Assembly (NCBI RefSeq): GCF_024189315.1
Contig: NZ_JAIZEO010000002.1
Coordinates: 62,001-126,000 of the forward strand
DNA length: 64,000 nucleotides
Direction of reading: 5' to 3'
Origin: Halobacillus sp. A5
GTDB taxonomy: Bacteria > Bacillota > Bacilli > Bacillales > Halobacillaceae
The notes beneath the pieces are model-generated. The model was not told where the DNA came from. It made no database searches and saw only the letters and a list, made by a program, of their open reading frames with translations. A program made the position numbers and the translations under genes. Shown here piece after piece: positions 1 through 7,645 of this stretch (the stretch's first letter is position 1; each line of letters opens with the position of its first letter).

Positions 1-507
1 CTCCGCATTTGTGATGTAGGAGCGGGTGCGGGCTTTCCAAGTATTCCTTTAAAAATCGCTTTCCCTCATTTGAAAGTGACTATTGTCGATTCATTGAAGA
101 AGCGGATCACCTTTTTGAACCACTTAGCCCATGAATTAGGGTTGAAGGATGTCGCTTTTTATCACGATCGCGCGGAGAATTTCGGTAAAAATCCAAAGTT
201 CCGTGAAGGTTACAATCTAGTAATGGGACGAGCTGTAGCCCGCATGCCGGTCTTAAGCGAGCTTTGCCTGCCGCTGACAGAAAAAGGCGGCGTGTTTATG
301 GCAATGAAGGGACCTAACCTTCAAGAGGAAATGCAAGTGGCCAAGGCCGCCATCGAAATTGTCGGCGGTGAAGTGCTCGATGTTCATACATTTGAACTGC
401 CGGAGGAAGGCAGCGAGCGTAATATTGCATTAATTGAAAAACGACGCAAAACACCAAAGAAATACCCGCGTAAAGCAGGGACTCCAAATAAAGCACCCAT
501 TGAATAA
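1..507 (+). CDS. rsmG: 16S rRNA (guanine527-N7)-methyltransferase RsmG, 5'-truncated
   Basis: The frame is open from the first base and ends at a TAA at 505-507, so the N-terminal part lies outside the window. The visible 168 codons begin with the SAM-binding loop ([14 protein letters not shown]) and continue through [10 protein letters not shown] and the RAVARMPVL segment typical of GidB/RsmG. The enzyme methylates N7 of G527 in 16S rRNA in the cytoplasm. In B. subtilis it is the last gene of the mnmE-mnmG-rsmG group beside oriC and is followed by noc. Here a strong terminator follows, and noc lies 20 kb further on. The identification is secure; only the start is missing. Confidence 0.95.
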   Translation, partial: LRICDVGAGAGFPSIPLKIAFPHLKVTIVDSLKKRITFLNHLAHELGLKDVAFYHDRAENFGKNPKFREGYNLVMGRAVARMPVLSELCLPLTEKGGVFMAMKGPNLQEEMQVAKAAIEIVGGEVLDVHTFELPEEGSERNIALIEKRRKTPKKYPRKAGTPNKAPIE

Positions 508-510
508 AGG

Positions 511-550
511 AAAAACCCCCATCTTTGATCAAATAAAGGTGGGGGTTTTA
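511..550. terminator. Bidirectional terminator between rsmG and the hydrolase gene
   Basis: AAAACCCCCATCTTT pairs with AAAGGTGGGGGTTTT around an 8-base loop. There are A and T runs on both sides, so it can stop transcription from both convergent genes. Confidence 0.9.
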
Positions 551-554
551 CTAT

Positions 555-1355
555 TTAGAGAAGCCTTAACAATTCTTCATTAAATTTATCTCGTTCGTCG
601 TATACGAGACCGTGTCCGCTTTCCTCAAACGAGATTAAATGACTGTCGGAAATACGTTTTTTCAGTTCAAGAGCAAACTGATAGTCACAGATTTCATCCT
701 TTTTCCCATGCATAATTGTGGTAGAAACCTTTATTTGATCAAGCTCTCCTCTTAAGTCTTCATCCCTTAGCGATTCAGCACAGGCAATGGTACCGTGGGC
801 AGAGGCTTGTAAACCTAACCCGAGAAACCAATCCTGCAGCGCCTGGGAAATAGTAGACTCGTAAAAGTTGCTTCCGAAATCGGTTAATGCAGCGGGGCGA
901 TCCTGCTTAACAGCATTAATTAGACCGGTCACTTCTTCTTTCGGCATGCCAAATTCATATCCTTCCTGCATTGTAAAGCTTGGAGCTGCAGCCCCGATTA
1001 AAATCAGCTTGGCTAATTGCTCATTTGCGTATTTCGTGGCGTACCTAATCGAAATCGGTCCTCCCATAGAGAACCCGGCTAAATAAAAGTTTTCCAGCTG
1101 TAAATATTCAACGATGACTTTAACATCATGTGCCAGCGTATCGTAATCATACCCAAACGCCGGCTTATCCGACTGCCCGAAGCCTCTTAAGTCAATTCCG
1201 ATAAAGCGGTAGCTTTTTTTCGGAAGTTCGTTCATTTGATACTCAAACATTTGGTGATTGACCGGCCAGCCGTGAATAAAAACGATCGGCTGACCTTCAC
1301 CGATATCCTGAACGAATAATTCAACGTGATGATCTACTTCTATATAGAGGGGCAT
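555..1355 (-). CDS. Alpha/beta hydrolase (esterase/haloperoxidase-like)
   Basis: This 266-residue cytoplasmic protein has an alpha/beta-hydrolase fold. HGW near residue 28 is the oxyanion-hole region. The nucleophile elbow GFSMGG places Ser96, and the likely triad partners are Asp220 (HGKKDE) and His248 (ESGHG). The length and RGFGQSDKP motif resemble arylesterase or non-heme haloperoxidase-type enzymes, but the substrate cannot be read from sequence. The ATG at 1355 has a good AAAGGAG site. The gene is monocistronic, converges on rsmG and shares its terminator. It belongs to the accessory DNA inserted between rsmG and noc. Confidence 0.85.
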   Translation of the reverse strand: MPLYIEVDHHVELFVQDIGEGQPIVFIHGWPVNHQMFEYQMNELPKKSYRFIGIDLRGFGQSDKPAFGYDYDTLAHDVKVIVEYLQLENFYLAGFSMGGPISIRYATKYANEQLAKLILIGAAAPSFTMQEGYEFGMPKEEVTGLINAVKQDRPAALTDFGSNFYESTISQALQDWFLGLGLQASAHGTIACAESLRDEDLRGELDQIKVSTTIMHGKKDEICDYQFALELKKRISDSHLISFEESGHGLVYDERDKFNEELLRLL

Positions 1356-1541
1356 TTAATCTTCTCCTTTTATAATTTCTTCCATTTCTCCTTCCCTGAT
1401 TTGCTCATTTTAAACTTTTGTCTTTGTGATATGAAAGTGTTGTTATTTAAGTGCTTAAACAATTCCTGTTTAGCCTTTGATAGTTGAATAGTATATAGAC
1501 TAGTATTCCATATTTAGAAGAGGCAGGGGGCAAGCCTGCTC
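1356..1541. other. Non-coding stretch upstream of the hydrolase
   Basis: These bases are AT-rich and show no convincing gene. A short GCAGG...CCTGC hairpin near 1523-1540 could end the remnant reading frame that follows on the minus strand. No clear promoter motif was identified. Confidence 0.4.
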
Positions 1542-1775
1542 CTACTTAAAACCTCTACGGTCCTGCAGGAGTTTCGACGTTTCCTTCTCCACTTCATAAT
1601 TTATTTCAAAAGCAGGATTCCGTTTATTTCGGGAATCAACCATGATAAAGCGAGTCGTTCCCGACACTTCTCTCTCCGCAAAACCATCTCGGAATCGAGC
1701 CTCCCTGTAGCTCCCCGATTGAATGTACTTAGTTTTGAATTCAATATATCGACAGCTCTCCTCTACATCACTAAA
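1542..1775 (-). pseudogene. Possible 3' remnant of an unrecognised gene
   Basis: On the minus strand a frame of 77 codons is open from a stop at 1778-1776 to a TAG at 1544-1542. It has no ATG, GTG or TTG preceded by a ribosome binding site. The encoded text (for example EARFRDGFAEREVSG, then TTRFIMVDSRNKRNPAF) has the amino-acid balance of a real protein rather than a chance frame. I do not recognise the family. The likeliest reading is the 3' end of a gene whose front was deleted; use of a rare start codon cannot be excluded. It sits in the intergenic gap 1356-1813, which otherwise looks empty. Confidence 0.35.
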
Positions 1776-1813
1776 CTATAGAGTAAAGCTTAATAGAGAA
1801 GGAGGAAAACAAA

Positions 1814-2311
1814 TTGGAGATTGTTGTAGTTGCCGATACCCATCTGCCTAAAGGGAACAGAGAGATCCCCGGGAAGCTGAAAAAAGAAATGAAAAAGGCG
1901 GACTTAGTCATCCATGCTGGAGACTGGCAGACCATTGACGTATATGAACAATTCCGGGAATTTGGAGAGCTTGCAGGTGTTTATGGAAATATAGATCATG
2001 ATGAAATCAAAGAGGTGGTTCCGCGAAGAGAACTTTTACATATTAAAGGGTTTACCATTGGCGTGGTACATGGTCATGGGGAAAAGAAAACAACGGAGAA
2101 GCGGGTATATGAAGAATTTGCAGAGGATGAGCCTGATGTTATTATTTTTGGTCATTCCCATCTCCCGCTGCTTCGATTTATGAAAAAAACGATGCTCTTT
2201 AATCCCGGATCTGCAACGGATAAACGCCGTGTGCCCTATTACTCTTACGGAAAACTGACGATTCAGAATCAAATTCATGCTGAGCATGTTTTTTATTCTT
2301 CTTTACGTTGA
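1814..2311 (+). CDS. YfcE/MJ0936-type metallophosphoesterase
   Basis: This 165-residue calcineurin-like phosphoesterase belongs to the small YsnB/YfcE group, which hydrolyses phosphodiesters with two bound metals. Metal ligands are visible in order: Asp8 and His10 (ADTH), Asp37 (HAGD), Asn59 (GNID), His86 (VVHGHG) and His114/His116 (GHSH). The start is a TTG at 1814, nine bases after a perfect GGAGG, and no better ATG exists. The natural substrate is unknown. Its last 19 bases overlap the end of the convergent glycosylase gene. Confidence 0.88.
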   Translation: MEIVVVADTHLPKGNREIPGKLKKEMKKADLVIHAGDWQTIDVYEQFREFGELAGVYGNIDHDEIKEVVPRRELLHIKGFTIGVVHGHGEKKTTEKRVYEEFAEDEPDVIIFGHSHLPLLRFMKKTMLFNPGSATDKRRVPYYSYGKLTIQNQIHAEHVFYSSLR

Positions 2312-3120
2312 CAATAGGGACAGTAGTAACAGCGTCTTGAAGCAGCTATTATTTTGACGACTTCTGTGCCGCAGATTCGACATGCCTGTCCTTCTCTGTT
2401 GAATACCCAGTGTCTGTACTGATATCGCTTTGCGCCTTGAGCTTTTAACCGTTCAGCCAGGCTCAGATCATTTGTAATCCCTTTATGCTGATAAGAACGC
2501 CACATCAAGTCAATACTTGCTCTGGCCGCTTTCTCAAGCTGGGAGGAGGTACAGTCCATGGGTCTGTGGCCGGGATGAATACCCGCTGCAAATAAAATCT
2601 CACTGCGTAAATAGTTGCCGATCCCAGCGATAAACCCCTGATCCAATAAAAGCGCCGTCCACCGTCTGCGGCGGAAGCGATCACTTGTAAAGCGGAGAAG
2701 CAAATCGTGGGCCGTGACATGTTCACTTAATATATCAGGACCCGCCTTTGCAATAAAAGGGTGAGCTTCCACCTCATAATTACGAAGAACTTCAATATTT
2801 GAGGCACTGTAAAGCAAAGCTGATTTTTTCTCAATGTGTATGGCTAACCGCAGCTGCCGGTTAGTTTTTGGATAGTTATAGGCATTGCGGACGTACCATT
2901 TTCCGTACAGCTGATTATGGGAATAAATTGTATAGTCGTTCGAGAAGCGAATCAGCATCGCTTTCCCCTTTGTATCTACGTGTATGACTTCTTGTCCTTT
3001 TAAAATACTTTCGTACTCCTCCAAATGAGGAAAAGCAAAATGAAGATCAAGAACTTCTCTGCCTTTTAACGCTTTTTCCACTTGATCAGCTGCTTTTCGA
3101 ATCTCAGGTCCTTCAGGCAT
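2293..3120 (-). CDS. Fpg/Nei-family DNA glycosylase (endonuclease VIII-like)
   Basis: This base-excision repair enzyme removes oxidised bases and nicks the DNA. The start is set at 3120 because the family needs Pro as residue 2 as the Schiff-base nucleophile (MPEGPEIR), with a GAAGGAG site about nine bases upstream. An upstream in-frame TTG at 3138 would bury that proline. Downstream are the helix-two-turn-helix region (GIGNYLRSEILF) and a C-terminal zinc finger of the form CRIC...CYYCPYC. At 275 residues it is of normal size. MPEGPEIR and the finger point to the Nei branch rather than MutM, but the oxidised base it prefers cannot be stated. Confidence 0.85.
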   Translation of the reverse strand: MPEGPEIRKAADQVEKALKGREVLDLHFAFPHLEEYESILKGQEVIHVDTKGKAMLIRFSNDYTIYSHNQLYGKWYVRNAYNYPKTNRQLRLAIHIEKKSALLYSASNIEVLRNYEVEAHPFIAKAGPDILSEHVTAHDLLLRFTSDRFRRRRWTALLLDQGFIAGIGNYLRSEILFAAGIHPGHRPMDCTSSQLEKAARASIDLMWRSYQHKGITNDLSLAERLKAQGAKRYQYRHWVFNREGQACRICGTEVVKIIAASRRCYYCPYCQRKEE

Positions 3121-3280
3121 GTCTATGTACTCCTTCAATTAATAGTTCAGAATATTGGCTTGGATGGCACGTTGAATCGCGGATATAACTTGGTTTTCGC
3201 TGATAAAAATAAAGGTCCGCCTCCTCATGCATGGCATGAGTTAGATATAAAAAAGGCTGTGGAGACTTTCTTGACAACCT

Positions 3281-3308
3281 GAAAAAACCCGGGATACCCC
3301 GGGTTTTT
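3281..3308. terminator. Terminator of the SDR gene (bidirectional)
   Basis: AAAACCCGGG and CCCCGGGTTTT form a GC-rich stem with a three-base loop, flanked by A and T runs. It lies seven bases after the stop of the minus-strand dehydrogenase gene. Confidence 0.85.
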
Positions 3309-3314
3309 AGAACA

Positions 3315-4184
3315 TTAGCTTGTCATTATCATGCCGCCGTTAATATGAATAAATTGTCCTGTAATATAGGTAGAGTCGTCAGAAGCTAAGAGAACATAGC
3401 TGCCCACGTGTTCGACAGGCTGTCCTGGACGTCCCATCGGTGTATTAGTCCCGAATTTTTCTACCTTTTCTTCATCAAATGTAGACGGAATGAGCGGTGT
3501 CCAGATCGGTCCAGGCGCCACACCGTTTACACGGATGCCTTTCTCTACTAACTGTTCGGCCATCGATCTCGTGAAGGCTACGACAGCTCCTTTGGTTGCT
3601 GTATAATCGACTAATTGCGCATTCCCTTTGTACGGGTTCACAGAGGCTGTATTAATGATCGCACTTCCAGCTTGTAGATGGGGAAGGGCGGCTTTCGTCA
3701 TATGAAACATAGAATAGATGTTTGTCTTAAACGTGCTCTCCAGCTGCTCAGTTGAGATATTCATTATATCCTCAGTCGGATGCTGTTCTGCTGCGTTATT
3801 AACTAGAATATCGAGCCCGCCAAGTTTATTGACTGTCTGTTCTACAGCATCCCGGCAGACGGATTCCTCCCCAACGTCACCAGGGATTAAAATCGCACGT
3901 CTTCCTTCTTCTTCCACTTTTTCTTTTGTATAAGCTGCATCTTCATGCTCATCAAGATAAGAAATGGCAACATCGGCGCCTTCTTTCGCGTATCCAATCG
4001 CTACGGAACGGCCAATACCGCTGTCACCGCCCGTGATCAAAGCGATTTTTCCTGTCAGCTTACTGCCACTCTTATAATCATCGTCTGCCTGCAAGGGCAG
4101 CGGGTCCATTTTATCCTCAAAGCCTGGCTGTCTTTTCTGCTCCTGTCCCGGCTGTCCTCCGGTTTGTCGATCCATGCGGTCCAT
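3315..4184 (-). CDS. SDR-family oxidoreductase, general-stress type (YdaD/YhxC-like)
   Basis: This 289-residue short-chain dehydrogenase is NAD(P)-dependent. The N-terminal 40 residues are a Gln/Asp-rich extension (TGGQPGQEQKRQPGFEDK) typical of the YdaD/YhxC/YhdF subgroup. The cofactor loop TGGDSGIG is at 51-58, NNAAEQ at 129-134, and the catalytic Ser181, Tyr194 and Lys198 sit in SVNPYKG and YTATK. The start at 4184 has an ideal AAGGAGG. B. subtilis relatives are SigB-controlled stress proteins, and a SigB-like promoter can be drawn just upstream here. The substrate is unknown. Confidence 0.88.
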   Translation of the reverse strand: MDRMDRQTGGQPGQEQKRQPGFEDKMDPLPLQADDDYKSGSKLTGKIALITGGDSGIGRSVAIGYAKEGADVAISYLDEHEDAAYTKEKVEEEGRRAILIPGDVGEESVCRDAVEQTVNKLGGLDILVNNAAEQHPTEDIMNISTEQLESTFKTNIYSMFHMTKAALPHLQAGSAIINTASVNPYKGNAQLVDYTATKGAVVAFTRSMAEQLVEKGIRVNGVAPGPIWTPLIPSTFDEEKVEKFGTNTPMGRPGQPVEHVGSYVLLASDDSTYITGQFIHINGGMIMTS

Positions 4185-4226
4185 TTACTATTCCTCCTTG
4201 ATTCTTTTGCTGTTCTTTACCCTTTT

Positions 4227-4251
4227 ATTCCACATGCTCTAATTTTCAAAC
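4227..4251 (-). promoter_or_regulatory. Candidate SigB promoter of the SDR gene
   Basis: Read on the minus strand, GTTTGA is followed after 13 bases by TGGAAT. This is five of six and four of six matches to the SigB elements GTTTAA and GGGTAT. The site ends about 43 bases before the start codon. It is a match by eye, supported by the stress-protein family of the gene. Confidence 0.35.
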
Positions 4252-4421
4252 TAACATTTAAGATAGAAAAAATTATTTTAAAATAAAATAATTTAGTAAT
4301 GTTTGTAATATAATTCTTCAAAACTAATAGGGGGCTTTATGTAAAGCATTAAAAGTGCGTGCGCGGTTTGTAATAATCTATGAATAATATGGGAATTTTT
4401 GAAAAAAACCTCAAAATCAAT

Positions 4422-4447
4422 GTTTTTAAAATTTTACATATGGGAAG
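4422..4447 (+). promoter_or_regulatory. Candidate SigB promoter of the gas-vesicle operon
   Basis: GTTTTT, 14 bases, then GGGAAG, about 37 bases before gvpQ. Each element matches the SigB consensus at four of six positions. No convincing SigA promoter was seen in this AT-rich 299-base intergenic stretch, which is shared with the divergent SDR gene. Confidence 0.35.
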
Positions 4448-4483
4448 GTAGTCTAGGAAGGTTGCAAATCAGACTTTAAAAGG

Positions 4484-5029
4484 ATGGTGGAATTGAGCCG
4501 GAATGGAAACGAGAACAACGAATCACAAGGAATGCTGAGTAAAGTTGAAGGGGGTGTCAAGAAGACAGCAAGAGTCGTTAAAAACCAATGGCCCCGCGTT
4601 TCTAGAGTAATAAAAAAATCCGATGATCCAATCGAAGCCAAAGAACACGCAAAAGATGAAGCAAAAGATGAAATGGGCGATCAAGTCCGCGACCAGTTTA
4701 AGAAGCAGCTGCAATCACAGGCAAGCAAAGCAAGTGAAAACCTTCAAGAGAAAAAAGAAGAAAATGCAGAAAAAGTTCACGAGAAGGCCCAGGAAGCGAA
4801 GGGAAAAATGCAGGACAACCTTTTAGAATTAAAAGAAGGGTTGTCGAGTTTTAAGGAATCAGGCGAAGAACTGCAGGAGAAGATTAACGACAACAAGAAA
4901 AAGAACCGCTCTCAGCTTAAAGGCGCCAATGATTTAAAAGGCGCATCTAATCTAAAAAGCTACGATCAAGTTAAAGGCCCTCAGGATGTTAAAGGGGTCA
5001 ACCATATAAAAACTTATTTTAATAACTAG
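4484..5029 (+). CDS. gvpQ: Gas vesicle protein GvpQ-like, first gene of the gvp operon
   Basis: This 181-residue, very hydrophilic, mostly helical protein is rich in Lys, Glu and Gln. Its position directly before the major gas-vesicle gene equals gvpQ of the B. megaterium cluster. Residues 1-45 are basic. Residues 45-140 look like an amphipathic or coiled helix (DEAKDEMGDQVRDQFKKQL). Residues 144-179 are six hexapeptide repeats of the form x-(L/V/I)-K-(G/S/T)-x-x. The start may be ATG 4484 or TTG 4493; the latter has a GGTGG just ahead. GvpQ is not essential for vesicle formation in the known cluster and its role is unclear. The assignment rests mostly on gene order. Confidence 0.6.
   Translation: MVELSRNGNENNESQGMLSKVEGGVKKTARVVKNQWPRVSRVIKKSDDPIEAKEHAKDEAKDEMGDQVRDQFKKQLQSQASKASENLQEKKEENAEKVHEKAQEAKGKMQDNLLELKEGLSSFKESGEELQEKINDNKKKNRSQLKGANDLKGASNLKSYDQVKGPQDVKGVNHIKTYFNN
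4913..5020 (+). repeat. Six hexapeptide repeats in the GvpQ C-terminus
   Basis: The units read QLKGAN, DLKGAS, NLKSYD, QVKGPQ, DVKGVN and HIKTYF. Each has an aliphatic residue and a lysine at positions 2 and 3. The repeat is clear in protein but diverged in DNA. Confidence 0.75.
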
Positions 5030-5047
5030 GAAGGAGCATCATTCATC

Positions 5048-5341
5048 ATGGCTATTCAAAAATCAACCGATAGTTCAAGCTTGGCAGAGGTAATTGACCG
5101 TATTCTGGATAAAGGGATTGTAATTGACGCTTACGCACGTATTTCCGTAGTAGGTATCGAACTGATCACAGTAGAAGCAAGAGTCGTAGTAGCTAGTGTC
5201 GACACTTGGCTTCGTTACGCAGAAGCTGTAGGCTTACTGCGTGATGAGGTAGAAGAAGAAGGTCTTGGCGGCCGCCTGGGAGATCAGGAATATTCTCAGT
5301 CGCAGTCCCAGCAGAATGAACGCGCTCAATTTAATATTTAA
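5048..5341 (+). CDS. gvpB: Gas vesicle major structural protein GvpA/GvpB
   Basis: This 97-residue shell protein assembles into the ribs of the gas vesicle wall, a gas-permeable and water-excluding protein shell. The conserved GvpA core spans residues 9-62: [20 protein letters not shown], then the two beta strands and the helix [13 protein letters not shown]. The C-terminal tail ([12 protein letters not shown]) is variable in the family. The start is ATG 5048 after AAGGAG. It is the only full GvpA-type gene with a tail of this sort here; gvpJ and gvpS are paralogues. A hairpin follows directly, which may raise its mRNA level over that of the rest of the operon. Confidence 0.97.
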   Translation: MAIQKSTDSSSLAEVIDRILDKGIVIDAYARISVVGIELITVEARVVVASVDTWLRYAEAVGLLRDEVEEEGLGGRLGDQEYSQSQSQQNERAQFNI

Positions 5342-5342
5342 A

Positions 5343-5381
5343 CCGATAATGGGCTAGAGCTCCTCTAGTCCTTATCGTTTT
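5343..5381 (+). terminator. Intra-operon hairpin after gvpB
   Basis: CCGATAATGGGCTAGAG pairs with CTCTAGTCCTTATCG, with two small imperfections, and is followed by TTTTAT. The next gene, gvpR, starts 24 bases later. It is either a leaky terminator or an mRNA-stabilising hairpin. Confidence 0.7.
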
Positions 5382-5404
5382 ATTGGAAGGTGAGGATCGA
5401 AGGT

Positions 5405-5668
5405 ATGAAGATTATGGATAATGTCACACAGTTTTTTAGGGAAAATGTAGCCCCTCCTCATAAAATTATATCAGTAAAGAAACTCGAAGAAGAGGAAGGC
5501 TTTAGAGTGCTTGTAGAAGTGATCGAAGAAAAAGAGTATATGCGTAAATATGCACATGACGAAATGGTTGGTCTTTATGAAGTGATCGTAGATGCTGATA
5601 AAGAAGTAACCGAGTTCTCAAGGTTAAGTCTGCGTTTCCGCAGTGATCTAGAAGAGCAGCAGCAATAG
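5405..5668 (+). CDS. gvpR: Gas vesicle protein GvpR (GvpO family)
   Basis: This 87-residue acidic protein has one compact domain: ISVKKLEEEEGFRVLVEVIE, then YMRKYAHDEMVGLYEVIVD. It matches the GvpO family, which occupies the gvpR position between the shell gene and gvpN in B. megaterium. The ATG at 5405 is preferred because GGTGAGG lies nine bases upstream; an in-frame GTG at 5390 overlaps that site. GvpO proteins are needed for vesicle formation in haloarchaea, while the role of the Bacillus version is less clear. Confidence 0.8.
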   Translation: MKIMDNVTQFFRENVAPPHKIISVKKLEEEEGFRVLVEVIEEKEYMRKYAHDEMVGLYEVIVDADKEVTEFSRLSLRFRSDLEEQQQ

Positions 5669-5686
5669 AGGAAAGGAGGGCAGAGG

Positions 5687-6598
5687 ATGACGACTCTTAA
5701 AGAGAATAAAGCTACGTCCTCAACACCGCAGGAAGTCTACAACGAGCCCTATTTCAAAAGCCTGATTAAACGGTCTTTGCGTTATTTGGCAACAGGATAT
5801 CCCATACATTTCACAGGACCATCCGGAGTAGGAAAAACAACGCTCGCTCTTCATATTGCTAAGCAGCGCCGTCGTCCTGTCCTGCTGATCAATGGAAATA
5901 AGGATCTGTCAAATGAAGATCTCATTGGAGCTTATACGGGCTATCGAAGAAAGAAGCTGAACGATAATTTTGTTCGCACGGTTCATAAGATTGAGGAAAA
6001 TGTGAGCGAGGAATGGGTGAACGGCCGCCTTTATGAAGCGGTAAAAGAAGGGTATACCGTCGTATATGACGAGTTTACACGTTCCCGGCCCGAGACGAAC
6101 AATCTTTTTCTATCCATATTAGAAGAAGGCATACTTCCTTTATACGGAACTAAGCGGACCGAATCCTATATTAATGTTCACCCGGATTTCTCTGTAATTT
6201 TTACGAGTAATCCAGTCGAATATGCAGGGGTTTATCAATCGCAGGATGCCCTTTTAGACCGGATGGTGACCTTATCCCTTGAAACGATGGATGAACAGGC
6301 TGAAATTGCTGTTGTTATGAACAAGACATCGATCAGTGAACGAAAAGCTGAAGCGATTGTCAGCTTTGTTAATCGAGTCAGAGACTTGTGTGAGGATGAG
6401 GATAAGGTATTTAGTTTAAGCCTGAGAGCTTCCATTATGATCGCTCAAGTCGTGCAGCGCTACAGCGTGAAGGTGGACGGTAATAACGAGGAGTTTCAGG
6501 ACATTTGTCTGGATATCACGTTATTCCCGCTGCAGGCGTGCGGTTATGACGGGGAAGAACTCCAGGAGAGAATCTTAGAGGAATGCAGCAAGATTTAA
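5687..6598 (+). CDS. gvpN: Gas vesicle AAA+ ATPase GvpN
   Basis: This 303-residue MoxR-type AAA+ ATPase assists growth of gas vesicles. Walker A is GPSGVGKT at 44-51 and Walker B is TVVYDEF at 124-130, followed by the sensor and arginine region (FTSNPVEYAGVY). The start has a textbook AAAGGAGGG site. It sits fourth in an operon with short spacers, between gvpR and gvpF, exactly as in B. megaterium. Length and motifs are normal and there is no sign of damage. Confidence 0.96.
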   Translation: MTTLKENKATSSTPQEVYNEPYFKSLIKRSLRYLATGYPIHFTGPSGVGKTTLALHIAKQRRRPVLLINGNKDLSNEDLIGAYTGYRRKKLNDNFVRTVHKIEENVSEEWVNGRLYEAVKEGYTVVYDEFTRSRPETNNLFLSILEEGILPLYGTKRTESYINVHPDFSVIFTSNPVEYAGVYQSQDALLDRMVTLSLETMDEQAEIAVVMNKTSISERKAEAIVSFVNRVRDLCEDEDKVFSLSLRASIMIAQVVQRYSVKVDGNNEEFQDICLDITLFPLQACGYDGEELQERILEECSKI

Positions 6599-6610
6599 GG
6601 GGGATAAAAG

Positions 6611-7369
6611 ATGGAGCAAGGTATTTATATATTCTGCGGAATTCAAACGAATGAGGAAAAAACCTTCGATGCAATCGAATTCGAAGGAGATACAAGAGAA
6701 GTATTCACAGTGCATTATAAAGACGCGGCTATGGTAGCAGCGGAAGTTCCTATGAAAATCTACCATCCGAACAAGGAAAACCTGATGCTTCACCAGCAGG
6801 TTATTTCCCAGGTAATGGAAAGCGAAGATACTGTAGTGCCCATCAGCTTCGGAAATGTTTTTCATTCTAAGGAAGATGTTCAAGTTCTAACGGAAAATTT
6901 ATATCCTCAATTAAGCAAGCTGTTCCCGGAAATTAAGAATAAGATTGAGGTTGGTCTTAAAGTAGTTGGCAGGAAAGAATGGCTGGAAAAACAGATCTCT
7001 CAAGATTCTAAAGTGATGGATCAGAAACAGCAGGTCGCTCAGAAGTCGAAGGATGCGGGCTATTTTGACCGTATGCAGTTAGGAGAAATGGCGCAGCGAT
7101 TCTTTAAATCACTGCAGAAAGAAATTGAAGAAGACATCCATGAGCCACTGCTAAAGCTTGCGTCTTCTGCAAAATCGAACGATCCTATCGGAGAAAAGAT
7201 GCTGCTGAATGGTTCTTATCTGATTGACCGGGATAAAGAAGAACAGTTTGATCAAAAAGTCAATCAGCTTCACGACAAATGGCAGGATAAAGTTGAATTT
7301 AAGTATACAGGTCCATGGCCTGCTTATAACTTTATTAATATCAAACTGAAAGTGGAGGAAACGACATGA
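6611..7369 (+). CDS. gvpF: Gas vesicle protein GvpF
   Basis: This 252-residue member of the GvpF/GvpL family is a minor protein on the inner face of the vesicle that helps begin assembly. N-terminal GIYIFCGIQ and the C-terminal YTGPWPAYNF motif are the family hallmarks, the latter shared with gvpL at 7646. The middle (PVSFGNVF region, then VGLKVVGRKEWL) is the ferredoxin-like part, followed by a helical arm near 135-180. An AAGGGGGAT site precedes ATG 6611. It overlaps gvpG by four bases (ATGA), so translation is probably coupled. Confidence 0.94.
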   Translation: MEQGIYIFCGIQTNEEKTFDAIEFEGDTREVFTVHYKDAAMVAAEVPMKIYHPNKENLMLHQQVISQVMESEDTVVPISFGNVFHSKEDVQVLTENLYPQLSKLFPEIKNKIEVGLKVVGRKEWLEKQISQDSKVMDQKQQVAQKSKDAGYFDRMQLGEMAQRFFKSLQKEIEEDIHEPLLKLASSAKSNDPIGEKMLLNGSYLIDRDKEEQFDQKVNQLHDKWQDKVEFKYTGPWPAYNFINIKLKVEETT

Positions 7370-7620
7370 TTCATAAATTATTCACTTCCCCGATTGATCT
7401 ATTGATAAAAGTCGGCGAGCACGTTAAGGAAGAAGTGGATAAAGAGTATTACGATCTTGAGCACATCCAGCAGAAATTGATTCACCTGCAAATGATGTAT
7501 GAGCTGGATGAAGTGTCAGAGGAAGTGTATAAAGAACAGGAAGAAGAGCTGCTCCAACGATATGAAACAGCAAAAAGGCTGGAGATGGAACAGTGGGATG
7601 AATTGACGAAACGTTCATGA
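7366..7620 (+). CDS. gvpG: Gas vesicle protein GvpG
   Basis: This 84-residue helical protein begins HKLFTSPIDLLIKVGEHVKE, the conserved GvpG opening. It continues as an acidic coiled-coil-like helix (LEHIQQKLIHLQMMYELDEV). GvpG interacts with GvpF and other minor proteins during early assembly in studied systems. Its start overlaps the gvpF stop (ATGA). Size and position between gvpF and gvpL are standard. Confidence 0.92.
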   Translation: MIHKLFTSPIDLLIKVGEHVKEEVDKEYYDLEHIQQKLIHLQMMYELDEVSEEVYKEQEEELLQRYETAKRLEMEQWDELTKRS

Positions 7621-7645
7621 TTTTCAGGCAGGGGAGAAGGTACCG

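Noticed and set aside
3082-3282. 66-codon plus-strand open frame over the glycosylase start
   Set aside because: It overlaps the 5' end of the real minus-strand gene, has no ribosome binding site and shows no protein-like motif.
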